DNA of 64,000 nucleotides from Novosphingopyxis sp965218915. Lineage in GTDB: Bacteria > Pseudomonadota > Alphaproteobacteria > Sphingomonadales > Sphingomonadaceae. The notes beneath the pieces are model-generated. The model was not told the DNA's origin, searched no databases, and saw only the letters and a list, made by a program, of their open reading frames with translations. The DNA lies in NCBI RefSeq assembly GCF_965218915.1, contig NZ_OZ244711.1, positions 23,845 through 87,844 on the forward strand, read 5' to 3'. A program made the position numbers and the translations under genes. Shown here one piece after another: positions 33,385 through 42,187 of this stretch (the stretch's first letter is position 1; every line of letters begins with the position of its first letter).

Positions 33385-34062
33385 ATGAGATGGATGGTCC
33401 CTGTGATGCTGACTGTGGCAACCACGCTCTTCCTGAACAGCACGACCGGCGCGCATGCGCAAAAACCGCCTGACTTGGTTCCGATCTTCAATCTGACGAA
33501 CGGCTATGACCGGATCATGGTCAATAACTGTGCAGCTCGCAGAGAAGGAACCTTTAGTCGCGGCTTCGGTGATTTGGGTGTGTTGGGTTACTGGGCGACC
33601 AAGCCAGGACCGGGCCTTGTCAGGCTCTACCAGTTCGTAGGCGGTAGCCAGCATGTATATAGGCAAGACAACGGACCATTAAATGTCGGGTTCAAGAAGG
33701 AAACACCCGAGTTATACGTCAGCGCGGCGCAGCAACCAGGAACCATCCCCCTGTGGGAGGTTTGGTTTAACGGGAGTGACAGGCACCGCGAGTTCGTCAC
33801 CAGCCCGTTACCCACCGACCAAGTAGGCGGGCCGGGGCGTTCGGTGACGCTTTTGGGCTATGTATGGGACGACAAGACCGACCCTTGCCCAACTCCGCTT
33901 CCAGTCTGGGAAGGGGTATGTTCTTGCAACGTTAGTACTTCTGATTTTTCTTGCCACGGTAGGTTTACTCTACAGGCACGAAGTCTGGGTGCTCTTCGGG
34001 AGTTGTGTGCCAGCCGTACCGCAGGTCGTGGCGGGCTAGAGTCGTCAAAGCACGTGCAGTAA
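33385..34062 (+). CDS. Secreted protein of unknown function (DUF5648-like)
   Basis: About 225 residues with a signal peptide (MLTVATTLFLNSTTGAHAQ). Three similar units follow: LVPIFNLTNGYDRIMVNN, LVRLYQFVGGSQHVYRQD and PLWEVWFNGSDRHREFVTSP, each an aromatic-rich strand set followed by a short loop. Each unit recurs with a G.LGY(W/V)W ending, as in DUF5648-type beta-trefoil proteins. The last 45 residues contain four cysteines. The gene is visibly less GC-rich than its neighbours and stands alone between repA and the mobilisation genes, suggesting separate acquisition. Confidence 0.5.
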   Translation: MRWMVPVMLTVATTLFLNSTTGAHAQKPPDLVPIFNLTNGYDRIMVNNCAARREGTFSRGFGDLGVLGYWATKPGPGLVRLYQFVGGSQHVYRQDNGPLNVGFKKETPELYVSAAQQPGTIPLWEVWFNGSDRHREFVTSPLPTDQVGGPGRSVTLLGYVWDDKTDPCPTPLPVWEGVCSCNVSTSDFSCHGRFTLQARSLGALRELCASRTAGRGGLESSKHVQ

Positions 34063-34269
34063 AGTTCCAATCATTTCCTCGCCTTGAGCTTTCAGCGAAC
34101 GCACCACATGACCATGAGATCAAAAACTAAGCTCTAACAGGCCCTTAGCTTTGCGTCCGTTATCTGCCGAAGAGGCGCCCGAGGCTGCCGTTCCGCTCCT
34201 GACCAAGGTCGGTAGTTTGCGGAAGTCTGCAAAGTATCGAGAGCGGCGGTAGCAGCGCTCGCTCTGTGC

Positions 34270-34527
34270 TCACGGCTTGGCGCAAGACGGACCCCTGACC
34301 ATGTCGTCCGCGCTGCAAGAGTAAGTTGCTCCGTTCCGGGCTGTCGCGGTCCACCTCACCTCTGTCGCGCCGCGCTGCACGTTCGAGATGCCTACGCTCT
34401 CCGGCGAGGTGTTGTTGCCGATGAGTCTGGCCGACGCGCGTTGGAGGTTGTCTGTCGAGCTGGCGCACCCTGCGAGAGCTATTAGACTTGCCCCGCACAT
34501 CGATCCCACCTGCCACCTCGTTCGCAT
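34270..34527 (-). CDS. Small outer-membrane-type lipoprotein
   Basis: 85 residues. GGAGGT seven bases before the ATG fixes the start. The signal peptide ends in a lipobox (LIALAGC). The mature part reads GATEVRWTATARNGATYSC and ends with a second cysteine near the C-terminus, suggesting one disulfide. It is the last gene of a minus-strand group (36396 to 34270) leading away from the candidate oriT. The lipoprotein at 42180-42470 has a similar lipobox-plus-YSC layout and may be a distant relative. A role in surface exclusion or the conjugation pore is possible, not shown. Confidence 0.65.
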   Translation of the reverse strand: MRTRWQVGSMCGASLIALAGCASSTDNLQRASARLIGNNTSPESVGISNVQRGATEVRWTATARNGATYSCSADDMVRGPSCAKP

Positions 34528-34570
34528 GTTGATACCTCCACACAATAGAGACTTGCAGCCGCTGTACCGT

Positions 34571-35149
34571 TCAGCGTCCTGCCATTCCCAGGATGCTCGC
34601 TTGATCGAGCCTGATCCAGGCGGCGCAGATACGTCCCATGCCGTCGGGCGCTGGCTGTATCGTCTCGCCTCGACAGGACGCGGCGACCTCGCCAGGTCGC
34701 ACCTGCAAAGTGATGGCGCTCCCGCGCGCACCGAGCCAGTAGCCCCCGCCCAAGGCCGCGAGGATTAGAGCTGCCATCCCTACGCCCGAGATCAACATGG
34801 CGCGGGCCACGGCTCCCCGCGCGAACCGCCATGCCTCAGACTTGACGGCGGCGCTCGCGAGCGCGCCGACCCGTTCAGCCAGCACGCGCTCGGCGTCGGG
34901 CGAGAGTGGCCGGGCGGCTTCCGCCATTACTCCGGCCACTTCCGCCGTCCATTCGATGAGGCCACGACTCGCGGCAAGCACGGGTTCGATGGGATCCCCC
35001 GGCTTGATTTCTGCCCCACGGACCGCTTCGTCATGCCGGGCAAGCTGCTCGGCTGCTGCCCGTCGGATGCGGTCTGCCGCCGTTTCGTCCATTGGCGCCG
35101 GGCGCGTTACCGCTCTTTTCGTCTCGGCCACGCCGGCTACGGCAGCCAT
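34571..35149 (-). CDS. Single-span membrane protein of the mobilisation region
   Basis: 192 residues from MAAVAGVAETKR, overlapping the upstream gene by 13 bases. The first 120 residues are helical and charged (ADRIRRAAAEQLARHDEAVR, a likely coiled coil). One transmembrane helix follows (MLISGVGMAALILAALGGGY), then a short Cys-containing C-terminal domain (VAASCRGETIQPAPDG). No enzymatic motif is visible. Proteins of this design recur beside relaxase genes in alphaproteobacterial plasmids. Function unknown. Confidence 0.6.
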   Translation of the reverse strand: MAAVAGVAETKRAVTRPAPMDETAADRIRRAAAEQLARHDEAVRGAEIKPGDPIEPVLAASRGLIEWTAEVAGVMAEAARPLSPDAERVLAERVGALASAAVKSEAWRFARGAVARAMLISGVGMAALILAALGGGYWLGARGSAITLQVRPGEVAASCRGETIQPAPDGMGRICAAWIRLDQASILGMAGR

Positions 35150-35937
35150 GGCGATACCCTCTCCAGCTCTGCGTGGAGGCGCCGCCGGAAGGTTGCGACC
35201 ATTTGTCGGTGCGCCAAACCCAATGGCGAGCTGCGCGCCATTGCCTGCTCGAAGCTCAGCCCCGCATCGTCCACCAAGTTCATGCACCCGAGCGTGGGCA
35301 CCACGATCTCGCGGGCGCCTCGTGCGATTGCTGACCGATAGATCGGGTTTCCCCGCACACGCCGGAACACCACTTCCGCCGGGCGGGTGTCGCCCACGGG
35401 ACCCGCGTTCAGGGCTAGGATCGTGGCGGCCGGCGTGAACAAGCCGTCGCCCTCCGTGCGCTCGAGCACGGCCAGGTCGCTCACGGTCGGCAGAATCAGA
35501 TGGATTGCGACCGGGTCGATTGCCGCGCGGGCATCGGCCAGCATAGCGACGATCTCGCGCTCGCGAGCGTAGTCTGGGAACACCAGATCGCCGCCACCCA
35601 TGTCGAGCACACGCGAGCGGCCGTCGCCTTCCATCTCGGACACCTCAGCGTCGAGCCACGCCTTCACGGTCGTATCGTCGGCATAGTCGGGCCGTCGCAC
35701 GCGCCGGGCTGAGGTTCCTGCTGCGTCGGTTTCGGTGAATAGACTTGCCAAGTAGGCGTCGTTCCGGTCGCCATCGAGGATAAGCGGGTCGCGACCTTGT
35801 TCGCGGGCTCGCTCCACGATGGCCCGGCCGAGCAGGCTTTTGCCGGAGTTCTGTGGCCCGAGCAAGACTAACAGCTTGGAGGAGACCGGTTTCGGCTCCA
35901 ACTCGATGACGTTCTCGACCGTCGCTGTCTTGGGCAT
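35137..35937 (-). CDS. P-loop NTPase of the mobilisation region
   Basis: 266 residues. LLVLLGPQNSGKSLLGRAIV is a Walker A motif at residues 23-42, RDPLILDGDRNDAYLASLF resembles a kinase-like acidic segment, and RVLDMGGGDLVFPD may be the Walker B strand. The protein is soluble. It is encoded between a small transfer protein and a membrane protein, all reading away from the candidate oriT, so it is probably an accessory ATPase of DNA transfer or segregation rather than the coupling protein. ParA-like or zeta/kinase-like folds are alternatives. Confidence 0.6.
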   Translation of the reverse strand: MPKTATVENVIELEPKPVSSKLLVLLGPQNSGKSLLGRAIVERAREQGRDPLILDGDRNDAYLASLFTETDAAGTSARRVRRPDYADDTTVKAWLDAEVSEMEGDGRSRVLDMGGGDLVFPDYAREREIVAMLADARAAIDPVAIHLILPTVSDLAVLERTEGDGLFTPAATILALNAGPVGDTRPAEVVFRRVRGNPIYRSAIARGAREIVVPTLGCMNLVDDAGLSFEQAMARSSPLGLAHRQMVATFRRRLHAELERVSPWLP

Positions 35938-35949
35938 TGTTCCTTCCTC

Positions 35950-36396
35950 CTACGTCAGGTTGCGCTTCTTGAGCGGCGGCATTCTCGGCCGATTGTCGGC
36001 GAGAGGCGGCAACGCGGGTGGTTCGCCGGGCTGGCGAGCCGGAAGGGGAGGGGAAGGCTGGGCCATGGCCCACACCCCTTGCGGCATCACACTGCGGCTG
36101 GACGTCGGCGAGGGTGGCGCCGCTATTGCCCCAGCCTTTACATCCCGCCGCACACGCCACCACGCATCGCGGACACCGCGAGCGGTCGGCGGCTTTCCGT
36201 CGATGTCGAGAATGCCCTGCTCGCCGAGGAAGGCTGCGAGGATCTGCCAGGCAGGGGCGTTCCTAGTGAACCCGGCAATCAGCTCGTCATGGTACCGACG
36301 GAACCAGAGATACACGGGCGAGCGACGGCCATGACCGCGGCCAGTCGCCTGTGCCAGGACAGCGAGGGCGTTTGCAGCGTTCGGAGACTTGCGCAT
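35950..36396 (-). CDS. Small basic mobilisation-region protein (TraC-like)
   Basis: 148 residues starting MRKSPNAANALAVLAQ. The core (SPVYLWFRRYHDELIAGFTR, then WQILAAFLGEQGILDIDGKP and VRDAWWRVRRDV) has the pattern of small helix-turn-helix-like proteins encoded beside relaxases in alphaproteobacterial plasmids. The C-terminal 60 residues are Pro/Arg-rich and disordered. It is the first gene leftwards of the candidate oriT, so a DNA-binding accessory role in relaxosome formation is plausible. The longer upstream reading frame has no protein character and was discarded. Confidence 0.6.
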   Translation of the reverse strand: MRKSPNAANALAVLAQATGRGHGRRSPVYLWFRRYHDELIAGFTRNAPAWQILAAFLGEQGILDIDGKPPTARGVRDAWWRVRRDVKAGAIAAPPSPTSSRSVMPQGVWAMAQPSPPLPARQPGEPPALPPLADNRPRMPPLKKRNLT

Positions 36397-36547
36397 AGGC
36401 CAACGATAGGTGTCGGACTTGTGTCGGATCAACTGCCGGACAAGTGTCGGACTAACGTCGCACCAAAGTGGTGGGCAATGGGTTATAGACCAAGGCACCC
36501 TAGCGGGTGCTTGTTGCGCCTGCTCGCGCGCCTTCCTACAGTGAGTC
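36397..36547. promoter_or_regulatory. Divergent promoter region and candidate oriT
   Basis: Three copies of TGTCGGA (36411, 36422, 36445) plus a near copy (CTGCCGGA) occur within 45 bases, followed by a perfect GCACCC-TAGC-GGGTGC hairpin at 36495-36510. The region separates two divergent mobilisation gene groups and lies next to the relaxase gene, where the nic site of MobF plasmids is usually found. The nick position itself cannot be identified. Confidence 0.5.
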
Positions 36548-36835
36548 ATGATCAATCCCACTGAAGCGCTCAGGGCCGAAGTCGCCGGGCTGCGAACCGA
36601 CGTCCAAGCTCTCACGAGCGGCCTGATGCTGATGCTCGAAGTACAGGAGACACACGGCGAACTGCTGCGCGAGCTGGGCGAAGCACTGGGACAGGAGCCG
36701 GACGGCCCCAGCCCGGTGGCGGAAGCGCTCGAGGCGCTCGCAGCAATTGGCCGAGACCAGACCGCCGCGATTGAACGACTCAGCCAGCGTATCGTGGGCG
36801 CCACCCTTCGCGGCGTCGGGTCGCCGGCGTCGTAG
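36548..36835 (+). CDS. Small coiled-coil protein upstream of the relaxase
   Basis: 95 residues, mostly heptad-rich helix (LRAEVAGLRTDVQALTSGLM and LLRELGEALGQ), acidic, without membrane segments. It starts with an ATG in the divergent region and ends 12 bases before the relaxase start, so the two are co-transcribed. Size and position suggest a relaxosome accessory protein comparable in placement to MobC/TraJ-type proteins, but I see no ribbon-helix-helix motif. Function is inferred from position only. Confidence 0.55.
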   Translation: MINPTEALRAEVAGLRTDVQALTSGLMLMLEVQETHGELLRELGEALGQEPDGPSPVAEALEALAAIGRDQTAAIERLSQRIVGATLRGVGSPAS

Positions 36836-36847
36836 GCGGTCCGCCGG

Positions 36848-39800
36848 GTGCTGACCTACGCCACCATCGCCGCGGGATCGGGGGCAGGGGGTAAGGCGCT
36901 CGCCGAATACCTGCTGCAGACGCTTCCGGTCGAGCGAGCGGACCTGGCGAGCTACTATCAGCGCGGGATGCGTCCCGACCTGGCCGGCACGCTGGGCGAT
37001 GACACCTTTGCGGCCGAGGCGACCCTGCTGGTGAAGCAGGGCACGAGGCTGGACGATCTGCCAGACGCGCTCGACGCTGCCGTGCAGCGCCGCCATGCCG
37101 GGTTCGTAGAGCGCTACCTGGCCGGCGAGCGCGCAATCCCGGAGGGCGAGGCTCTGGCGCGTCTCGCCGAGCACGTGGTGACCTCGGGCAACCCGGCCGA
37201 CGAGGCCGAGACGGTTCTCACGCGCTTGCGCGAGGCGGCTTCGGACGCGGCCGAAAGTGATCGCATCGTCCAGGCCTTTCGGGATGCCGAGAGCGCCGCG
37301 TTCTATCGCCGCGACAAGGTGCTCGAAGCCGTGGAGCGCGGCCTCTACGGGCACAGCACGGCCGAGCCGAGGCGGGACATGCACCCGCACTTGGGCGAGA
37401 TGCTTGGGCTGGACTCGCACCGCGTTCCCACGGCCGACGAGATCGGCCACATCCTCTCCGGGCGCCGCGCGAACGGCGAGGAGATCGAGGGCAAGTCGCG
37501 ACAGAAGGGGACGGTGAGCCTGTCCGATGCGCTCGGACTCGACTCCTCGCGTCCACCGACATGGGACGAGATCAGTCACATCCTCGACAGGCGCCGGGCG
37601 GATGGGACGCCGATCGCCGGGCCGGGCACTGAGACAGCGCGGCATCGCTTTCTGGATCTGCTGGGCGTGAGGGCGGCCGAGCCTGACCAGAACCAGGTGC
37701 GACACCTGATGGCCGGGCGCATGGTGGACGGCAGCGAGCTGGACACCGACGCGTACCGGCGTGGCGTGGAGGCGAGCAAGGCACGGATCGCGGCGGTGGA
37801 CCTGACGTTCTCGGCCGACAAGTCGGTGTCCATCGCCTGGGCGCTCGCGCCGACGGAGGCGGAGCGGAACATGCTCGCCCAGGCGCACAAGGACGCCGTG
37901 GCGAGCACCATGGCCGTGATCGCGGACGAGCTGGGACACGCGCGCCGCGGCAAGGCCGGGAGTGGCGGAACGGAAGCCGGGCACATCACTTGGCTGGGCT
38001 TCGACCACTACGCGAGCCGGCCCGTCGTGCCGGTGGCGCGGACGGACGCGCAGGGCAATCCCTACACGGAACTGCTCAGCTTCGGCGCGGCCGGGGACCC
38101 GGCGCTGCACAGCCATATGCTCGTGCCGTCCGTCGTGATGACCGACACGGGCCGGGTCACGTCGCTCGACTTGGACACGATGGCGGGCAAGACGCACACC
38201 TGGGGCGCGTTCTACCAGGCGTTCCTCGCGACGAACCTCAAGCGCCTCGGCGTCGAGGTCGGGTTGGACGAGCGCACGGGCGCGGCGCGGCTGTCCGCTA
38301 TCCCCGAGAACGTGCGGGACGCCTACTCCAAGCGCACGAGGGACGGCACGGAGGCGGCGCGCGAATACGCTGCGACCCAGGGCAAGGACTGGGACAGCCT
38401 CTCTGACCGGCAGAAGGTTGGCCTGGTCCACGCCAGCACCCAGGCCCGGCGCCGAGCGAAGGACGCGGCCGGCGGCAACCAAGAGGATCGCGTGGCCGAT
38501 TTCGTTGCCTGGGAGCGGCAGGCCAAGAGCATGGGCTACGCGCACAAGAGCGTGCTGGGCGCGACGCCTCCGCCTGCGCCGAGCCGCGACGATCGGCTCC
38601 AAGGTGCCTACCAGACTGCGTTGCGGCTCCTGGACAAGGTGTTCGTCGGCACGGCGAAGGTGGACGGGGAGAAGCTGCGGGAGATCGCCGCGCGCGGTCT
38701 CATCACGACGTCGATGGAAGATGTCACCGACGTGAAGGCCGTCACCCGCGCCTTCGCTACACGGGGCGTTCGCCAAGATGGGCGGGATGTCGCTCTGATC
38801 TGGGGCGAGGACCCGGCCGTGCGCGGCAAGGCCCGGATCGGCGTCACCACGACGCTGCACGAGGCGCAGGAACAAGAGGTTGTGGCCGGGTTGCGGGCAG
38901 CGGCCGGGGACAGGTCCGCCGCGCTCTCCAAGCGCGCCATAGAGGCCGCCGTGACGCGAAGCGGGCTGACCTTCGACGGCGAGCACGGACGGGCGCAGCG
39001 GGCGGCAATCGATGCGCTTGGTACGGGCGGACGCTTTGCGGCGTTCATCGGAGCGGCCGGAGCGGGCAAGAGCAGCGTCTTGCGTCCGCTGGTCGATGCT
39101 TGGCGCCAGGACGGCAAGCGCGTGTTCGGGACCGCGCTGGGAAATAACCAGACGGACGCGCTCGAGGACGCCGGCATCAAGGCTGCGGATCGAGCGGCGC
39201 TCGATCCATTTCTCAAGCAAGCGGCGGCAGGCAGATTCGAGCTGGCTCATGACTCGGTGGTGGTGATCGAGGAGGTCGGGCGCGTCGGCACGCGACAGCT
39301 TCGCGAGCTGATGCGGCTGCAAGGCGAGCTCGGGTTCAAGGTTGTCGCGGTCGGCGATCCCGAGCAGCTCCAGAGCATCGAGGCGGGGCACGTCGTCGGG
39401 CTCATGCGCCGCGCCCTGGGCGAGAACGCCATCCCGGAGATCGCCACCACGCTGCGGCAGCGGACGGACGAGGAGAAGCTGACGACGAGCTTGTTCCGAG
39501 AGGGGCAAGCGGCGGAGGCGATCGAGCGCAAGCGCATGGACGGGACGGCGATCCTCGTCGCCGGTGATCACACGGCGGTGGTCGAGCGGGTCGCGGCGCT
39601 CTGGCGCGAGCGGATCGAGATCGGCGCCGAGGTGACGGTCAGCGCGCCGACGAACGCGGACGCCCGCGCCGTTGCCCTCGCCATCCGCGAGCAGCGCCGC
39701 GCCATGGGCCAGATCGGTGCCGATCTGGTGAGCGTCGACGCGACCAGCCGGAGTAGGTTCAACGCCGGCGTGGGCGAGGACTACGACATGCGGCTCGCGG

Positions 39801-40669
39801 CGGGGGATCGCGTTCGGCTCTACGAGCGCGCCACCGCCACCTTCTCGGCAACGGACGGCTCGGGACGCACCACGCACGGCAACATCGGCAATAACGGGTC
39901 GGTGCTGGAGGTGCGCGGCATCACGCCGGAAGGCCTGGCGCTCCGCAACGTCGCCGGGCGCGAGGGCCTGGTTCGCTGGGAGACGCTGCGCGACCAAGAG
40001 AGCGGCCGCATCCGGTTGGGCTGGGGAGACGCGCTCACCATCGATGCGGCGCAGGGCAGCACGGTCGGCCAGCACATCCTCGCCATGCCGAGCGGCTCGG
40101 CCGGCGTGAACGGCTACCAGGGCTACACGGCGGGGAGCCGGCATCGCGATGAGACGCTGATGGTGGTCGGGGATGCAGCGGAACGCCGGGAGATTACAGC
40201 CCGGCGGCCGCGAGGTGACTTCCGGCCGATCGGCGAGGGAGACGTGTGGGAGAACGTCGCGCAAAACCTCTCGCGTAAGCCGGAACGCTCGTCGGCGCTC
40301 GCCTTCCTCGATCGCGCGGTCAACGTGCGTCGCGGCACGGTGCGGGCCTTCCAGGGCGAGCTGGAGCGCATGGAGCGGCGGCAGGCCGAGGGAAAGGCGC
40401 CGACAGCAGAGGCCAAGGCACGAGGCCAGGCGAGCGCTGCGAGGGAAACCGTCCGGCGGCATAGGGCGGCAGCGCAGGAAGCGGTAGCACGCCCGGAAAG
40501 ATCTGTACGGGCGCGGATGGCGAAGGTGGCGCGGCGGGTAAGGCCGGCCCTGGATCGAGCGCGGAAAGCGGCACGCAAGCTGCGCGAGGTGGCCGGATGG
40601 GCGAACTGGGGGCTTCGTGGCGCTTCGGAGCAGCGACGTCATGAGCGTAACGCGGGACGCCGGCGCTAG
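36848..40669 (+). CDS. MobF-family (TrwC/TraI-type) conjugative relaxase-helicase
   Basis: 1273 residues from a GTG. The relaxase domain (about 1-480) contains an N-terminal YY pair (LASYYQRG), VDLTFSADKSVSIAWALAP and the metal-binding HSHMLVPSVV near residue 421. An SF1 helicase follows, with Walker A FIGAAGAGKSSVLRPL near residue 736, DSVVVIEEVGRVGTRQL as motif II and LRQRTDEEKL later. The last 120 residues are a basic, Arg/Ala-rich tail. It nicks oriT, stays covalently attached, and unwinds the transferred strand. About 190 extra residues with two repeated EMLGLDSHR/ALGLDSSR units sit between the N-terminus and the relaxase core. Confidence 0.93.
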   Translation: MLTYATIAAGSGAGGKALAEYLLQTLPVERADLASYYQRGMRPDLAGTLGDDTFAAEATLLVKQGTRLDDLPDALDAAVQRRHAGFVERYLAGERAIPEGEALARLAEHVVTSGNPADEAETVLTRLREAASDAAESDRIVQAFRDAESAAFYRRDKVLEAVERGLYGHSTAEPRRDMHPHLGEMLGLDSHRVPTADEIGHILSGRRANGEEIEGKSRQKGTVSLSDALGLDSSRPPTWDEISHILDRRRADGTPIAGPGTETARHRFLDLLGVRAAEPDQNQVRHLMAGRMVDGSELDTDAYRRGVEASKARIAAVDLTFSADKSVSIAWALAPTEAERNMLAQAHKDAVASTMAVIADELGHARRGKAGSGGTEAGHITWLGFDHYASRPVVPVARTDAQGNPYTELLSFGAAGDPALHSHMLVPSVVMTDTGRVTSLDLDTMAGKTHTWGAFYQAFLATNLKRLGVEVGLDERTGAARLSAIPENVRDAYSKRTRDGTEAAREYAATQGKDWDSLSDRQKVGLVHASTQARRRAKDAAGGNQEDRVADFVAWERQAKSMGYAHKSVLGATPPPAPSRDDRLQGAYQTALRLLDKVFVGTAKVDGEKLREIAARGLITTSMEDVTDVKAVTRAFATRGVRQDGRDVALIWGEDPAVRGKARIGVTTTLHEAQEQEVVAGLRAAAGDRSAALSKRAIEAAVTRSGLTFDGEHGRAQRAAIDALGTGGRFAAFIGAAGAGKSSVLRPLVDAWRQDGKRVFGTALGNNQTDALEDAGIKAADRAALDPFLKQAAAGRFELAHDSVVVIEEVGRVGTRQLRELMRLQGELGFKVVAVGDPEQLQSIEAGHVVGLMRRALGENAIPEIATTLRQRTDEEKLTTSLFREGQAAEAIERKRMDGTAILVAGDHTAVVERVAALWRERIEIGAEVTVSAPTNADARAVALAIREQRRAMGQIGADLVSVDATSRSRFNAGVGEDYDMRLAAGDRVRLYERATATFSATDGSGRTTHGNIGNNGSVLEVRGITPEGLALRNVAGREGLVRWETLRDQESGRIRLGWGDALTIDAAQGSTVGQHILAMPSGSAGVNGYQGYTAGSRHRDETLMVVGDAAERREITARRPRGDFRPIGEGDVWENVAQNLSRKPERSSALAFLDRAVNVRRGTVRAFQGELERMERRQAEGKAPTAEAKARGQASAARETVRRHRAAAQEAVARPERSVRARMAKVARRVRPALDRARKAARKLREVAGWANWGLRGASEQRRHERNAGRRR

Positions 40670-40728
40670 TAGAGGAAGCTTTGCGCTTGGTTTCATACCG
40701 CCAAAGGCCGGTGCCCACCCTTGAACAT

Positions 40729-41250
40729 TTAATCGGCGCGGCGAGCAACAACTTCACCCCAGGTTTGAGCAAATAATGCTTTTGGATCGTTGGCCCACGT
40801 CAGTAAGCAGGCGATTTCGGCCGCACAGAGCGAGGCAGTAAGTTTTCCAGCAGCGAACGGACCAAGCTCAGCGGGATGTTCTCGCTCTACGCTCGCGCTG
40901 AAAACGATGTCGCTAAATCCGCCCATGTTTGCGAGCCCCGGACCATTACTTCCAGCGAAAGCGTCTCCGTTGTTGTAATGGACGCTTAAAAATGTCCCGA
41001 TCGCGGCGAGCAGTGCTGGGGTGCGCGGAGCAATAAGTATTCCACCCCAGTCGGGACTGCGCAGCGCAAGGATACCGCCCGGAGCAAGAACGCGTTTGCG
41101 TGCAAGGTCGCAGGTGATTGTGCCCGGGCCGCATCCGCAGTCCAAAACCGCGATTCCGACCTTTAGGTGAGGCAGCAGAAAGTTTGCTTGAGCGCTGGCC
41201 GACCTGCGCGCCAATACGTTCGATATTTGCTGCTGCACCTTTTCCTCCAA
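40729..41250 (-). pseudogene. Class I SAM-dependent methyltransferase with internal deletion
   Basis: 173 residues. Motif I is intact (LDCGCGPGTITCDLARK) but is followed at once by RVLAPGGILALRSPDWGG, which belongs after motif III. The roughly 70-90 residues with the acidic SAM-ribose ligand and the substrate-side strand are missing in-frame. The C-terminal half (TPALLAAIGTFLSVHYNN, AELGPFAAG) is otherwise typical. It is probably inactive. The segment is clearly less GC-rich than its neighbours and lies as an insert between the relaxase and the conjugation cluster. Confidence 0.65.
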
Positions 41251-41291
41251 TCCGGTCCCACAACGAGATCAGTGTCAATTACGCGCTTCCG

Positions 41292-41555
41292 CTAGATCCG
41301 GAACCGTTCGTGGAAAAACCGGAGGACGCCGAAAGCAACGCCACACGCTGTAAGATAGGCGAGGTCCCACGAGATGCGGCCGACGTCGCCGGCAAAGTAG
41401 TGCAAGACGGCCGCAAACGCGAAGGCTGGAACAGCGAGCCGCAGCAAGAGGCGCAGGAACCAGAGCACGAAGCGCAGCGGCGCTGTTGCAGCACCGTAGA
41501 GGCTCTCGCCGATCGCGCGGAACAGGCCCGGCTCGGGGGACACGGGTGCCGTCAT
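41292..41555 (-). CDS. Small membrane protein of the transfer cluster
   Basis: 87 residues with two or three hydrophobic segments (LRFVLWFLRLLLRLAVPAFA, FAFAAVLHYFAGDV and LAYLTACGVAFGVLRFF). The ATG overlaps the stop of the upstream gene by four bases (ATGA). It is the last gene of the leftward transfer operon. No family recognised; it may anchor or modulate the pore or act in entry exclusion. Confidence 0.6.
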   Translation of the reverse strand: MTAPVSPEPGLFRAIGESLYGAATAPLRFVLWFLRLLLRLAVPAFAFAAVLHYFAGDVGRISWDLAYLTACGVAFGVLRFFHERFRI

Positions 41556-42187
41556 CGGCCGCGCCCTCGCCGGGTCGGCTCCGCGGGCCGGCTCTCCTGG
41601 GCCTCACGCCGTGTTTCCCGCACCTCTTCACGGCCTATGGAGGCGCGCTCCTGCGCGCGTCCCATGGCGACGAGGCGCTCGCGGTACTCCTCGCCGAAGC
41701 TACGGCTGTCGGCAATTGTGGCGGCCTGGTCGCGGCCCTGACCGCCGCGGTTGCCGGTGCTGGCGGAAACATTCGTGGCGACATCGAGAGGCAAGAGTTT
41801 GGCGGCGGCATTTGTCGCATCGTCTAGTTTGTAAGACACGCTATTGTAACGACCCGTGGCATATTCGGCTTTTGAGGTCGTCTCCACTACTCCTGCTGAT
41901 CGCAACGCGGCTGCGGCAGCAGGATTTGCCCACGCCGCATCGAGACTGCGCCGGGCTTGCCCATCCAGGAGCATCTGATCCTTGAGCGAATAACCTAGGT
42001 TCGTTCGTGCAAAATCCGCGGTGTCTGCGGCTTGCGCGACGCGGTGTACTACGTCGCGTGGAGATGCGGATGGGGACAGGTCTTTGAAGAGGTACTCGGA
42101 GACCGGTGGTGGCGGGGGCAGAATGACGCGAAAAGTGTCGGTGCCGGGATAGTCTTCAAAAGAGACGCGCTTCGTTCTGTCAGACAT
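41552..42187 (-). CDS. Hydrophilic protein of the transfer cluster
   Basis: 211 residues from MSDRTKRVSFEDY, with AAGGAGGT five bases before the ATG. The N-terminal 40 residues include a PPPPPVSEYLFKDLSP stretch; the middle (RTNLGYSLKDQMLLDGQARR) is helical, and the last 60 residues are rich in Arg/Glu (REEVRETRREAQESRP), a likely coiled coil. It overlaps both neighbours by a few bases and so belongs to the virD4 operon. A possible TraD/TraC-like accessory protein; not recognised with certainty. Confidence 0.55.
   Translation of the reverse strand: MSDRTKRVSFEDYPGTDTFRVILPPPPPVSEYLFKDLSPSASPRDVVHRVAQAADTADFARTNLGYSLKDQMLLDGQARRSLDAAWANPAAAAALRSAGVVETTSKAEYATGRYNSVSYKLDDATNAAAKLLPLDVATNVSASTGNRGGQGRDQAATIADSRSFGEEYRERLVAMGRAQERASIGREEVRETRREAQESRPAEPTRRGRGR

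Noticed and set aside
36536..40696. A 1386-codon open frame antisense to the relaxase gene
   Set aside because: It is a high-GC shadow frame: low-complexity Arg/Ala/His composition, no domains, and it covers the well-supported relaxase on the other strand.
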